The position numbers and the translations under genes are program-made. This document shows, one piece after another, positions 7,969 through 17,900 of a stretch of DNA of 34,932 bases (positions are counted from its first letter, which is position 1; every line of letters starts with the position of its first letter). The stretch is from Lachnospiraceae bacterium (GTDB taxonomy: Bacteria > Bacillota > Clostridia > Lachnospirales > Lachnospiraceae): positions 1 through 34,932 of the forward strand of contig JAFUGL010000038.1 of assembly GCA_017469405.1 (NCBI GenBank). The letters are read 5' to 3'. The notes below the pieces were generated by a model, which ran no database searches, had not been told where the DNA came from, and saw only the letters and a list, made by a program, of their open reading frames with translations.

Positions 7969-8553
7969 ATGGAAAAAGAAAGATTGCTTTTGCACGCATG
8001 TTGTGCTCCCTGCAGCTCATATGTGTTGGAATATCTCGAAAATAAATATGATATAACAGTATTTTATTATAATCCCAATATCACTGAGATGGCAGAATAT
8101 AAAAAAAGAGTCAGTGAAATCACAAGATTTATTGATGAAGCACCATTTGCAAAAAATGTAAAACTTCTTGAAGGTAAATATGAGCCTGAGCTTTTTTTTG
8201 AGATGGCAAAAGGATTAGAAAGTGAACCGGAAAGGGGAAAAAGATGTTATAAATGCTATGAACTTCGTATGGAAGAAACTGCAAGATATGCAAAAGAAAA
8301 AGAATTTGATTTATTTACAACAACGCTTTCTATAAGTCCTCATAAAAATGCAGATTGGTTAAATGAGATTGGAAACAGGCTGTCTGAAAAATATGAGATA
8401 GATTATCTCTATAGTAATTTTAAAAAAAACAACGGATATTCGCGTTCAATACAACTGTCTAAAGAATATAACCTATACAGACAAAATTATTGTGGCTGTA
8501 TATATAGCAAAGAAGAAAGCCTAAGAAGAGAAAAAAACAGAGAAAAAGTATAA
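7969..8553 (+). CDS. queH: Epoxyqueuosine reductase QueH
   Basis: A 194-residue protein of the QueH (former DUF208) family, which reduces epoxyqueuosine to queuosine in the wobble base of tRNAs with GUN anticodons, as the non-orthologous replacement of QueG. Family signatures are all present: HACCAPCSS (Cys11, Cys12), RCYKCYELRM (Cys93, Cys96), FTTTLSISPHKN, FKKNNGYSRS and YRQNYCGCIYS (Cys175, Cys177). The Cys and Asp residues bind a [4Fe-4S] cluster and a second metal in characterised members. No other queuosine gene is in the window, so it stands alone between minus-strand genes. A purine-rich RBS (AAGAGGAT) precedes the ATG. Confidence 0.93.
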   Translation: MEKERLLLHACCAPCSSYVLEYLENKYDITVFYYNPNITEMAEYKKRVSEITRFIDEAPFAKNVKLLEGKYEPELFFEMAKGLESEPERGKRCYKCYELRMEETARYAKEKEFDLFTTTLSISPHKNADWLNEIGNRLSEKYEIDYLYSNFKKNNGYSRSIQLSKEYNLYRQNYCGCIYSKEESLRREKNREKV

Positions 8554-8642
8554 ATTATACTTTGAATTATTTTTTTACAATTAGACAAATTTTAACTTGT
8601 TTATAAAAAACATATATAGTAGAATTGATATATAAAAAAGAT

Positions 8643-9029
8643 TTATAAAAATGTACTTATAAGATTATTTATAGCCTCTTTCTGTTTGGGATTAAGTTTA
8701 TTGTAATTTTGCAAAAGTTCCTGATCAGATAAGGATAAATCGTCATTAGAATAACATTTAAAATTCTTGTATTCTGGTGCACAGGATAGTCTTTTCGCAG
8801 GTATTAAGGCACAAATCAGTTCCATTGGATTTATTCGATAAAATGTCGAAATATTAAGCAGGGATTCAAGGGATGGAGTTTGGAGTCCGAGCTCGTATTT
8901 TGAATAAGTTGCTCTCGACAATCCCAGTATTTCTGCGATTTCATTTTGACTTAGTGAACATTCTTCACGTTTTGATTTAAGAATTGAAGCTAAGTGCTGA
9001 TTTTTGATTGTTGTTTTTTTCTTCTGCAT
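8643..9029 (-). CDS. XRE-family helix-turn-helix regulator, 128 residues
   Basis: Residues about 11-68 form a Cro/C1-type helix-turn-helix domain (LASILKSKREECSLSQNEIA followed by EILGLSRATYSKYELGLQTPS). The C-terminal 60 residues carry a helical tail (LSDQELLQNYNKLNPKQKEAI), a pattern often seen in XRE regulators. AAGGAGG precedes the ATG at good spacing. The gene follows another XRE gene by 48 nt on the same strand, so both may be one transcript. No toxin, phage or conjugation gene is adjacent, so the target is unknown. Confidence 0.85.
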   Translation of the reverse strand: MQKKKTTIKNQHLASILKSKREECSLSQNEIAEILGLSRATYSKYELGLQTPSLESLLNISTFYRINPMELICALIPAKRLSCAPEYKNFKCYSNDDLSLSDQELLQNYNKLNPKQKEAINNLISTFL

Positions 9030-9077
9030 GATACAACCTCCTTGTGCGGTAGTGGAATATTTATATTATCAGTTCGA

Positions 9078-9311
9078 TTATTTAATTGGTTTATGATTAC
9101 TCATTGCAGTATTGTAAAAATATAAAAAAAGATTAGTGTCAAGAATAACAGACAATGCTGCCAATGTATTTACATCAGGGAGACGGAGCCCTTGTTCGTA
9201 GCTGCTGTAGGCCTGCCTTGATATACCCAGTTCTTTGGAGATATCCATTTGGGTTATATGGCGGTTTTGGCGGATATTCTTAAGGCATAAGCCGAAGTCT
9301 TTATGAGACAT
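9078..9311 (-). CDS. XRE-family helix-turn-helix regulator, 77 residues
   Basis: Almost the whole protein is a single Cro/C1-type DNA-binding domain (FGLCLKNIRQNRHITQMDIS and GISRQAYSSYEQGLRLP), with a short hydrophobic end (NLFLYFYNTAM). The start ATG follows CGGAGGTGA. It is divergent from thyA, whose start is 97 bp away, so both may share an intergenic control region. It is probably cotranscribed with the next XRE gene. Such tiny regulators often act with an adjacent small protein, here perhaps the second XRE protein. Confidence 0.82.
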   Translation of the reverse strand: MSHKDFGLCLKNIRQNRHITQMDISKELGISRQAYSSYEQGLRLPDVNTLAALSVILDTNLFLYFYNTAMSNHKPIK

Positions 9312-9407
9312 TATGATTCACCTCCGTATTTTATAAATTTAGCATATTTTTATTACGTTTCACAGTTAAAAAAATTAACCCAAAGGTTCAAAAAAAGGAG
9401 TTATAAG

Positions 9408-10238
9408 ATGAGTAAAGCAGATGATTTGTTTATTAAGATGTGTACTGATATTATTGAAAATGGATTTAGTACAGAGGGTGAAAAAGTCAGACCCAAATGG
9501 CCGGATGGTTCATATGCCTATACTATAAAAAGATTTGGTGTTGTAAACAGATACGATTTATCCGAAGAGTTTCCGGCTATAACATTAAGGAAAACCTATA
9601 TTAAATCTGCTGTTGATGAGATGCTTTGGATATGGCAGAAAAAATCCAACAATGTCAATGATTTAAAAAGTCATATATGGGATGAGTGGGCTGATCCTGA
9701 TGGTTCGATAGGAAAAGCATACGGATATCAGATGGGCGTGAAGCATCAGTATAAGGAAGGCATGATGGATCAGGTTGACAGGGTTATCTATGATTTAAAA
9801 AATAATCCATACAGCAGACGAATTATGACCAATCTGTATGTACACCAGGATCTTCATGAGATGAACCTTTATCCGTGTGCATATAGTGTAACCTTCAACG
9901 TGACAGGGGACAGGCTCAATGCGATTTTGAATCAGAGATCTCAGGATGTGCTTGCGGCAAATAACTGGAATGTGGTTCAATATGCGGTACTGGTTTATAT
10001 GCTCGCTCAAGTCACAGGCTTCAAACCTGGAGAATTGGTTCATGTGATTGCGGATGCTCATATATATGACAGACATATTGATATAGTAAAAGAATTGATA
10101 AAAAGACCTACTTATCCGGCACCGAAATTTACTCTTAATCCTGAGATAAAGGATTTTTATGATTTCACAACGGATGATATAACCATTGAAGATTATCAGA
10201 CAGGTCCGCAGATTAAGGATATTCCGATAGCGGTATAA
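9408..10238 (+). CDS. thyA: Thymidylate synthase
   Basis: A 276-residue ThyA that methylates dUMP to dTMP with 5,10-methylenetetrahydrofolate. The ATG at 9408 is chosen because AAGGAG lies 8 nt upstream; the frame is open further upstream, across the divergent XRE start, but has no RBS there. The catalytic Cys157 lies in LYPCAYSV, followed by LNQRSQDVLAANNWNVVQYA, a clostridial form of the usual QRSxDxxLGxPxN segment, and DAHIYDRHID near the C-terminus. It produces dihydrofolate that the downstream folA product recycles; the genes are 56 nt apart and probably cotranscribed. Confidence 0.95.
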   Translation: MSKADDLFIKMCTDIIENGFSTEGEKVRPKWPDGSYAYTIKRFGVVNRYDLSEEFPAITLRKTYIKSAVDEMLWIWQKKSNNVNDLKSHIWDEWADPDGSIGKAYGYQMGVKHQYKEGMMDQVDRVIYDLKNNPYSRRIMTNLYVHQDLHEMNLYPCAYSVTFNVTGDRLNAILNQRSQDVLAANNWNVVQYAVLVYMLAQVTGFKPGELVHVIADAHIYDRHIDIVKELIKRPTYPAPKFTLNPEIKDFYDFTTDDITIEDYQTGPQIKDIPIAV

Positions 10239-10294
10239 TGCATTGTAAAATGCTTAATTATGAATAAGGATAAGTTGTTTGTGAGGTATAAAAA

Positions 10295-10798
10295 ATGAAT
10301 CTTATTGTAGCAGTAGATAATAATTGGGCAATAGGTAATAAGGGCGAGCTCCTTGTTTCAATTCCGGAGGATATGAAGTTTTTCAGAAAAGTAACTATGG
10401 GAAATGTAGTTGTATTAGGAAGAAAAACACTTGCCGGTTTTCCGAACGGGCTCCCACTTAAAGGCCGTGATAATATTATTTTTTCAAAAAATCCAAATTA
10501 TAAGGCGGATGGAGCAACAGTTGTTCATTCAAAGGAAGAGCTTTTTGAAGAATTGAAAGCTTATAACGATAAGGAAATATATGTAATAGGCGGAGGAAGC
10601 ATATATGAGATGCTGCTTCCGTATTGTAAATATGCTTACGTTACAAAGATAGATTATAAATATGAGGCAGATACATATTTTCCAAATCTTGATATCCTTG
10701 AAAATTGGAAATTGATAGAAGAAAGTGACGAAAATACATACTTTAGCATAGAATATTATTTCTATAAATATGAAAATACATCGCCAATTGAATTTTAA
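10295..10798 (+). CDS. folA: Dihydrofolate reductase
   Basis: A 167-residue DHFR reducing dihydrofolate with NADPH. Recognisable blocks are IVAVDNNWAIGNKGELLVSI, PEDMKFFRKVTMGNVVVLGRKT (folate and NADPH sites), and EIYVIGGGSIYEMLLPYC, followed by YVTKID and ADTYFP. It closes the folate cycle with ThyA upstream. Only a weak RBS (GTGAGG) is seen 11 nt before the start. An AT-rich imperfect inverted repeat follows the stop but no classical terminator. Confidence 0.95.
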   Translation: MNLIVAVDNNWAIGNKGELLVSIPEDMKFFRKVTMGNVVVLGRKTLAGFPNGLPLKGRDNIIFSKNPNYKADGATVVHSKEELFEELKAYNDKEIYVIGGGSIYEMLLPYCKYAYVTKIDYKYEADTYFPNLDILENWKLIEESDENTYFSIEYYFYKYENTSPIEF

Positions 10799-10802
10799 AA
10801 AA

Positions 10803-10871
10803 TTTAAATTGAAATTTAATTGTTTAAATTGAACAAAAATACTTTAAAAAAGTATTTATATGTGATATAAT
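10803..10871 (+). promoter_or_regulatory. Promoter and operator-like repeats before the YbjQ-type gene
   Basis: A consensus TATAAT -10 (10866-10871) is preceded at 17 bp by TTTAAA (10843-10848) as a weak -35. An inverted repeat AATACTT/AAGTATT (10838-10844, 10850-10856) covers the -35. Just upstream, TTTAAATTGAA occurs twice (10803-10813 and 10823-10833), 20 bp or about two helical turns apart. AT-rich sequence makes chance matches easier, so the operator role is tentative; the promoter is more secure. Confidence 0.55.
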
Positions 10872-10916
10872 TTTACGAGGATTTTTTATAACTAAATAGT
10901 TTAGGGAGGTTTACAT

Positions 10917-12014
10917 ATGGGTAATATTTTTGTAACTACAGGCTCAAACATCGAGGGGTATGATATTGTTGAGTATTTGGGTTTTGTTAGTGGAGAGACA
11001 GTTTTAGGTTCCAATTTCTTAAAAGGCTTCGTAGCAGGTGTTACAGAGGCTTCTGATTCTGAAAGTGAAAAGCTTACAGCCAATTTAGAGCAGGTTAATG
11101 GTATTGCTCTTGAAAAACTAAAGAGAGTTGCTGAAAAACAGGGCGCTGATGCGATTATAGGTCTTCAGCTTAATTATACGCAGTTCGCAAATTATTCTGT
11201 TGGTACAATAGCATCCGGAACAGCAGTAAAGCTTGTAAAAAGAGATGTTGTTGAGCAGGTGGTTGCAAAAGACTTATATGTAACTAACTATTACAACAGA
11301 CTTGTTCCAAGACCTGTTAAGGTTATATTGAGCGGAACCAATAAAGCTGTTAAGATATCAGCATGGTTTTACAACTATAACATGGATGACATCAAGGCTA
11401 TAAGAGCTGATGTTGAGCTTACCAATCTTTATGAAGAGAAGCTGCTTCTTAAGGATTTGGATTTTGTATTTGAAAAGGGAAATATTACTCAGATAGAATC
11501 CAATGAAATTGATTGTAAGCTCCCTGCAAAGGATATACTATTAATTAAGGATTCAAAGGTTACTATTTCCAAATATGTTACCAGCCGTGGAGTATTTGCA
11601 TGTAATGATTTACCTATCAATGTTACAATGCCTATGCACAGACTTATCGCTCTTAAGGAAAAGAGAGGTTTGGATGCTGTTGAGAAGTATAAGACAGACG
11701 GTATGGTTTGGACATGTAACTGTGGTTATGTAAATGAGGCAGGTTCTGATGAGTGTGTAATCTGTGCACGTAAGCAGGAGGATATGAAGAGTAATTCCAA
11801 GTTCAATCCTGATGAGATGATTGCAAAGATGCAGACTAAAGAATATGTTATTGAGATTAAAGATGTTCTTATGGAATACATTAAGGATATTGACAGTGAG
11901 TACAGAATGGAACTTCTTGAGATTATGGAATCAGGTTTACAGTACGAGAAGACAAGAGGTAACATGAAGGAAACTGTAATAGAAAAGGTAGAAAAGGTCT
12001 TTGAAGGACATTAA
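10917..12014 (+). CDS. YbjQ-like (UPF0145) protein with RanBP2-type zinc finger
   Basis: A 365-residue soluble protein. Residues 1-105 match the YbjQ/heavy-metal-binding-domain family (VTTGSNIEGYDIVEYLGFVS, then GADAIIGLQLNY). The middle (about 115-245) looks beta-rich and I do not recognise it. At about 262-282 there is a RanBP2-like zinc finger (VWTCNCGYVNEAGSDECVIC). The C-terminal 70 residues are helical and charged. It starts after a GGAGG and is first in a tight group: 30 nt to the TPR protein, then the coiled-coil gene. The zinc finger suggests protein or nucleic-acid binding. The overall function is unknown. Confidence 0.82.
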   Translation: MGNIFVTTGSNIEGYDIVEYLGFVSGETVLGSNFLKGFVAGVTEASDSESEKLTANLEQVNGIALEKLKRVAEKQGADAIIGLQLNYTQFANYSVGTIASGTAVKLVKRDVVEQVVAKDLYVTNYYNRLVPRPVKVILSGTNKAVKISAWFYNYNMDDIKAIRADVELTNLYEEKLLLKDLDFVFEKGNITQIESNEIDCKLPAKDILLIKDSKVTISKYVTSRGVFACNDLPINVTMPMHRLIALKEKRGLDAVEKYKTDGMVWTCNCGYVNEAGSDECVICARKQEDMKSNSKFNPDEMIAKMQTKEYVIEIKDVLMEYIKDIDSEYRMELLEIMESGLQYEKTRGNMKETVIEKVEKVFEGH

Positions 12015-12044
12015 TAATACTATTATGATTTAGAGGTGGCATGT

Positions 12045-14927
12045 ATGGGTTCCGGTCTTAGCATGGCTAGTGTAAACAAAATAAAAGAATTAGCAGCTCA
12101 AAGAGAGTATAGCCTTGCATTAGATATTATTGACAGTCAGGATTTGTCAAAATCTCTTAATCCGCAATTTTTAAAATTATGCGGAGATATATATATAAAA
12201 TCAAAAAGATATGCTGATGCCAGAAATGTATTGGTAAGAGCACATAGTATGGCACCTGAGGCAAAGCGAATAATATTTGCCTTGATAGACCTTTATACTA
12301 AGATGGGTTATAAGGAACTTGTCGATAAGTATTATGAAATTTATATGTATGATGCTGATGAAGAAAGCATTGATACAAAGCAGGTAAAGTATACTTATGA
12401 AAAGTATAATGGGGCTGAGATTGAGAAAATCAGAGATTATATAATACCATATTATATTGATAATATGGATTATGATTGGAGTTTCGAGGCGTATCTTATG
12501 CTGGTTTTGAATGATGATGAGGATGATAAAGAATTATTAAAAGCCTTGATAGATGAGTATTCAGCAACATTTAAAAACAGTGATAATTTAAAGATGATGG
12601 ATTCTATAAAAGATGATAAAGTTATAGCATCCAGTAAATTTTATAATTTCAATAAAGAGATATTATCTGATGATGAAGTCGGACAAAAGATAATTCGTAG
12701 AGAAGAAAAAAAGCAGCTTGAGGTGGATTATGACAGAATAAATCCTGCTGAAGCCACAATTATTGAAGTTGTTGATGATGAAGAAAAGAAGTCAAAAGGT
12801 TTCTTTAGAAGAAAACACAATAATGAAGATTCGGATGGAAATGGAGAAACAGCTTCTGATGATGAAAAATCTGAAAGTGACAGTATAAATGATTTTTCGC
12901 AGAATGTAGATGGATTTTATGAGAATTTAAAGAATAATCAGTCTTCAGATGAAAAAAATGATGATCAGGCTCAAGAAAAGAAATTGGCTGATATTTTCAA
13001 AAAGATTTTTTCAAAAAATAAGAATGAAGATGATCAGAGTAAAAATGATTTAAACGTTGAAGAGCCAAAACCTGATGGACAAGAGCCGGACGCACAGGAA
13101 GAAGCTAAAGAAGCTGAAGTTGAAACTAAGGAAGAGCCGGACGCACAGGAAGAAGCTAAAGAAACTGAAGCCGAAACTAAGGCAGAGCCGGTCGCACAGG
13201 AAGAGGTTAAAGAAACTGAAGCTGAAACTAAGGAAGAGCCGGTCGCACAGGAAGAGGTTAAAGAGACTGAAGCTGATACAGAGTCTTCTAAATATGATGA
13301 AATAGATATAAAAGAAGAAATGGTAGTGTCCGTAAATGATGAACCTTCGGATGTGCAGGAAAAAATAAATAAGGATGAAGAAGATAATATGCAAGGCAGC
13401 GGACGTTCGATTGATATTAATAATGAAGATGATTTTTCAGAAGATGATTTTGATGACTTTTCAGAAGATGATTTTGATGAGTTTGCCGCTGAATCGGAGA
13501 CTATAGAAGAACTTAGTAAAAAAGAAAATGGTGAAGAAGTTAAAGATATAGATAATGAGGCTTCATCTAAAGCGATTAATAATACCACTGTTCTTTTTGA
13601 AGATGTTGATTTATCTTTTGATGAAGATGAGGATGATTTTGAAGTTGATGATTTCTCAGATTCGAAGCAAGATGATTTTGATTTTATGCCAGAAAGTGAG
13701 ACTTTCGAAGAGTTAACAGATTCTGTTTCAAATGAAAAGATTAATATTGATGAGTTTGAAGAAGCATATAATATAGAAAAAGAAACAGAACCGGAAACTG
13801 AGTCTGAAGAGACAGAACCTGAAACGGAAGAGTTTGAGGAAGAGCCTGAAACAGAAGAATTTGAGGAAGAACCTGAAACAGAAGAGTTTGAGGAAGAGCC
13901 TGAAACAGAAGAATTTGAGGCAGAGTCTAAGACAGAAGAATTTGAGGCAGAGTCTGAAACAGAAGAGTTTGAGGCAGAGTCTGAAACAGAAGAGTTTGAG
14001 GCAGAGTCTGAAACAGAAGAGTTTGAGGAAGAGCCTGAGACAGAAGAGTTTGAGGCAGAGTCTGATACAGAAGAGTTTGAGGAAGAGCTTGAGACAGAAG
14101 AGTCTGAGGAAGAGCCTGAAACAGAAGAGTTTGAGGAAGAGTCTGAGGATAAGCCTGAATCAGAAATACCTGAATCAGAGTCTGAAACAGAAGAGTTTGA
14201 GGAAGAGCTTAAGACAGAAGAGTCTGAGGAAGAGCCTGAGACAGAAGAGTCTGAGGAAGAGCCTGAGACAGAAGAGTCTGAGGAGGAGTCTGAGGAAGAG
14301 CCTGAGACAGAAGAGTTTGAGGAAGAGCCTGAGACAGAAGAGTTTGAGGAAGAGCCTGAGACAGCAGAGTTTGAGGCAGAGTCTGAAACAGAAGAGTCTG
14401 AGGCAGAACCTGAAACAGAAGAGCTTGAGGAAGAGCCTGAGATAAAAGAGTCTGAAATGGTTTCAGAATATGAGCAAATAGAAGATGAAACCGATTATTC
14501 AGAGGAAGACATTTCGGAGTTATACAGACTTGAAAGAGAAAAGATTAAAAAGGAAAATAAAGAAAAGAAACTTGATTTTCCTGTATTCAGATCTTCGTTG
14601 TTCCCTAATTATCATAATGATGTTCCTGAAGTGGAAAATAATTTCCGGGAAATTATGAATGACAGTAAGAACAAAATAGATGAGAATTTTGAGAAGGAAG
14701 CTAGATTGCAAAGAGAGACAGAAGAATTGCTTGCTTCGTTGGGAATAAAAATAAGTAGTTCTTCAAGCGCTGATGTCAAGGAAACCGGAAAAGCAATGAA
14801 TAATGAAGTTAAATATGAAACTTCAAAGGAAACCGATACAAAAATTTCCAGAAGAGAATTAAAAGAATCACTTAAGATTGATTCTGAAAAAAAGAATATT
14901 CTTAGGAAAATGAAAGAATACAGATAG
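12045..14927 (+). CDS. TPR protein with very acidic Glu-rich repeat region
   Basis: A 960-residue protein. The ATG at 12045 follows GAGGTGG; a GTG at 12036 inside that RBS is rejected. Residues about 5-180 are TPR-like helical hairpins (YSLALDIID, FLKLCGDIYIKSKRYADARN, YTKMGYKELVDKYYEIY). A charged linker follows, then four 17-residue repeats (about 346-415), two related Asp/Phe-rich segments (DDFSEDDFDEF and DDFEVDDFSD, each before ESETxEEL), and about 220 residues of 9-residue EEFEEEPET-type repeats. The last 140 residues are mixed-charge coiled coil with a basic end. No signal peptide or membrane helix is seen, so it is cytosolic. The strongly negative middle may act as a spacer or bind the Lys-rich product of the next gene. 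The family is unknown. Confidence 0.85.
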   Translation: MGSGLSMASVNKIKELAAQREYSLALDIIDSQDLSKSLNPQFLKLCGDIYIKSKRYADARNVLVRAHSMAPEAKRIIFALIDLYTKMGYKELVDKYYEIYMYDADEESIDTKQVKYTYEKYNGAEIEKIRDYIIPYYIDNMDYDWSFEAYLMLVLNDDEDDKELLKALIDEYSATFKNSDNLKMMDSIKDDKVIASSKFYNFNKEILSDDEVGQKIIRREEKKQLEVDYDRINPAEATIIEVVDDEEKKSKGFFRRKHNNEDSDGNGETASDDEKSESDSINDFSQNVDGFYENLKNNQSSDEKNDDQAQEKKLADIFKKIFSKNKNEDDQSKNDLNVEEPKPDGQEPDAQEEAKEAEVETKEEPDAQEEAKETEAETKAEPVAQEEVKETEAETKEEPVAQEEVKETEADTESSKYDEIDIKEEMVVSVNDEPSDVQEKINKDEEDNMQGSGRSIDINNEDDFSEDDFDDFSEDDFDEFAAESETIEELSKKENGEEVKDIDNEASSKAINNTTVLFEDVDLSFDEDEDDFEVDDFSDSKQDDFDFMPESETFEELTDSVSNEKINIDEFEEAYNIEKETEPETESEETEPETEEFEEEPETEEFEEEPETEEFEEEPETEEFEAESKTEEFEAESETEEFEAESETEEFEAESETEEFEEEPETEEFEAESDTEEFEEELETEESEEEPETEEFEEESEDKPESEIPESESETEEFEEELKTEESEEEPETEESEEEPETEESEEESEEEPETEEFEEEPETEEFEEEPETAEFEAESETEESEAEPETEELEEEPEIKESEMVSEYEQIEDETDYSEEDISELYRLEREKIKKENKEKKLDFPVFRSSLFPNYHNDVPEVENNFREIMNDSKNKIDENFEKEARLQRETEELLASLGIKISSSSSADVKETGKAMNNEVKYETSKETDTKISRRELKESLKIDSEKKNILRKMKEYR
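13083..13286 (+). repeat. Four tandem 51-bp coding repeats
   Basis: GAGCCGG recurs at 13083, 13134, 13185 and 13236, a strict 51-bp period, encoding 17-residue units of the type EPDAQEEAKETEAETKE. The first two units have D-A and E-A where the last two have V-A and E-V, so the array seems to have grown by pairwise duplication. Confidence 0.92.
13783..14450 (+). repeat. Long array of 27-bp Glu-rich coding repeats
   Basis: About 24 units of 27 bp encode ETEEFEEEP variants, with F/S/L alternating at the fifth position and EEEP/EAES at the end. The strand is extremely purine-rich (GAGGAAGAG type). An insertion with KPESEIPESES breaks the array near 14150-14180, and one unit carries an extra SEEE. 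The array is prone to copy-number change and to assembly errors. Confidence 0.92.
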
Positions 14928-14964
14928 ATCTGACATAAATAGTTACCGAAAGGGGGATAATTAA

Positions 14965-17900
14965 GTGGCTATTGATCAAAGAGAAGCATTGATTGCTGCT
15001 GTTAGAGCACAGGTCGAAAAGGAAAAAGCTGCTAAAGCTGCAAAGCTAAAAAAAGAACAGGAAGCTGTTAAACTAGCCGGTGTTAATATTGTAGATGAAA
15101 AATCTGACGATAATAAACCGAAATATAAGACTTTATCAGCTGAGGATTTAGCTAAAATTGAAGAGAAGAAAAGACGTAAGTATGCAGCTGAGCATGGAAT
15201 TGACTTAGAAGCAGCAGAGGCTAAGGCTGCAGAAGAAGCTAAGGCTGCAGAAGAAGCTAAGGCTGCGGAAGAAGCTAAGAAAGCTGAAGAGGCCAAGAAG
15301 AAGGCAGAAGAAGCCAAGAAAGCTGAAGAGGCCAAGAAGAAGGCAGAAGAAGCCAAGAAAGCTGAAGAGGCCAAGAAGAAGGCAGAAGAAGCTAAAAAAG
15401 CAGAAGAAACCAAGAAAGCAGAATCAGAAGGATTGGGTATGAGTGTCGGCATCCAGCCTGATAAGTCCGGTAAATCTTTATCCGATGTCGGAACTAAGGA
15501 TGATGAAGGACTTGGAAAGAAAGCATCCGGTGGTCTTGGTCTTAAACTTAAATTGAGTGATGATAAGACAGAAGATAAAAAATCATCTGCTGCAAAAGAT
15601 AGTAAGCCAAAGGTTGATGAAAAGGCAAAATTACGTCCTGAAAAACTTGTTGGTGGAAGTGATACAGTCAAGGTAATTGAAGATGATAGTGTTACTGATG
15701 AAGAAGGTACTGTAACTAAAGATGGTAATACTACTGTAATTTCAGATGGTGCAGGATGGAAGGCGTCTGAGGAATCAAAGAAACAGACCAATCCTGATGA
15801 TATTATAAATATAGTTCCTAATAGAGCTGCACCTTCAAGTGATGTCAAGAATATGTATGATCTTGATGATGACGATGAAGATGCTCTTGGAGCTGAGATA
15901 TCGAAGCTTGCAGATTACAATGATGGTAAAAAGTCTGCTGAGAATAATGTTGAAGAGGCAGTCGGGGAAGAGGCTAAAAAACAGGATAAAACTGATATTG
16001 CCAATAAAAAACTTGCTGAGGAAGAAGCAAGAAAGAAAGCTGCTGCAGAAGCCGCTAAGAAGAAGACTGGTGATGCTTCCGGCAAGAAGGTATCTGCTGC
16101 TGAGGAAGCTTTAAAGAAGGCTGAAGCTCAGAGAAATAAATTAAAAGAGGCTGAAAGAAGCGCTGATGAACGTGAGAGACGTATAGCAGAGGCTCAGGCG
16201 AAGATAAGAGCTGAGGAGGCTGCTAAGAAGAGAGCTGAAGAGGCAGAAAAGAAGAAAGCAGAAGAGGCTGCAAAGCGTAAGGCTCTCGAAGAAGAACGTA
16301 AAAAAGCGGCTGAAGAAGCAAGACGTAAGGCAGAAGAAGAAGCTAGAAAGAAAGCTAAGGCAGAAGCTCAAAAGGCGGTTGATGAGGCTAAAAAGAAAGC
16401 TTCTGAAATTGAAAAGAGACTTGCTGATGCTAAAAAGGCTGAAGAGACAGCTGCAAAGACTACAGCTGATTTAAATAAGAAACTTGAAGATAATTCCAAT
16501 AAACGTGCCGAAGAAGTTAAAAAGGCTAAAGAGCAGGAAGATAGTCTTAATAAAGCTAAAGAAGAGGCAAAAGCAAAGGCTGAAGAAGCTGCTAAGAAAA
16601 AAGCAGATGAACGAGCTAAGAAGAGAGCTGATTTTGAAGCTAAAGCAAAGGCTGACAAAGATGCCAGAGCAAAGCTTCTTGAGGATGCCAAGAAGGCTGA
16701 GGATGAAGCAAAGAAGGGCGTCGATGCTGCCAAGGCAGGCGTAGAAGCAGCAAAGAAAGCAGTTGAGGATGCCAAGAAGAAGGTTGAAGAAGCTGCTAAA
16801 CAGTTAGAAGCTGCTAAAGCTGCACAGGCTGATGAAGAAAAGAAAGTTACCGAGGCAGATAAAAAGGTAGAAGAAGCTAATAAGAAGGTAACAGAAGAAG
16901 CTAAGAAGGTTGAAGAAACCAATAAGAAGATAGAAGCTGAAGAAAAAGCTGCAATAGAAGCAGAGAAGAAGCTTAAATCAGAAGAGGATGCTGCTGCAAA
17001 GGTAGATGCTGACAGCATTAAGAAAGCTGAATTTGCTGCAGTTGTTAAGCTTGATGAGTTTATCAAAGAAAATGCAGAAAAAGATAAGGCTAGAAAGGCC
17101 GAGGAAGATGCAGATAAGAAGGCTGTAGAAGAAGCAAAGAAGGCTGAAGAAGACGCTAAGAAGGTTGTTGCTGATATTGAAAAAGAGGTTGATGCAGTCA
17201 ACAAGGAAATTGCTGAAGCTGAAAAAGCAGTAAGTGCTGCTGATACTCTTAAGCTTGATATCAAGACCTTTAATGCAGGTAGACTTCCTATCGCAGCATC
17301 ATATCTTGTTAAGTATACAAAGGCAGAAGTGCTTGGTGATAGAATTGTATCCGTATTTGAAGAGGTTGCAAAAGCTGAAGGTGCATCAAGAAATATGCTT
17401 TTGTTAGGTGAGCACGGCTTTGGTCTTACAAGTGTAGGTGAGGATTTTGCAAGAAGTTTCTATGACATGGGAATTTGTAAGGCAAAGACCATTGCTAAGA
17501 TAAAAGCTTCAGCTCTTAATAAGGTTAAGCTTGCAGATGCAATGACAAAGCTTAAAGGTGGATGTCTGGTAGTGGAGAGCTCAGGACTTATAGCAGCAGA
17601 CAGATTGAGAGAGCTTCTTACATTAACTGCTCCTGAAAATAACGATATTATCATGATTCTTACAGGTGAGCAGGATTCTATCAAGAGACTTCTCAAGGAT
17701 GTCAAAGAGGCTAATGGTAAGTTTGAGCACCAGATAAAGATTAACAGCATTAAGAATGATGATATGATAAGCATCGCTAAGGGTTACATAGAACAAAGAG
17801 GCTTCAAGGCTGATGCTGATATCGATGGAGTAATAAAAAATGCACTTATGGCTATGGAATCCGGTAACATTGACAGAATGTTAAAGTTTATCGATGACGG

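Noticed and set aside
9303-9407. N-terminally extended thyA start
   Set aside because: The extension overlaps the divergent XRE start, has no RBS, and ThyA normally begins near the chosen ATG.
13834-14445. 203-codon Arg/Lys/Leu-rich plus-strand frame
   Set aside because: It is the +1 reading of the Glu-rich 27-bp repeats of the TPR protein; no RBS and no independent support.
14976-17264. Long Ser/Ala/Phe-rich minus-strand frames opposite the coiled-coil gene
   Set aside because: They result from GCT/GAA/AAG-rich codons on the sense strand lacking antisense stops; no RBS on the minus strand.
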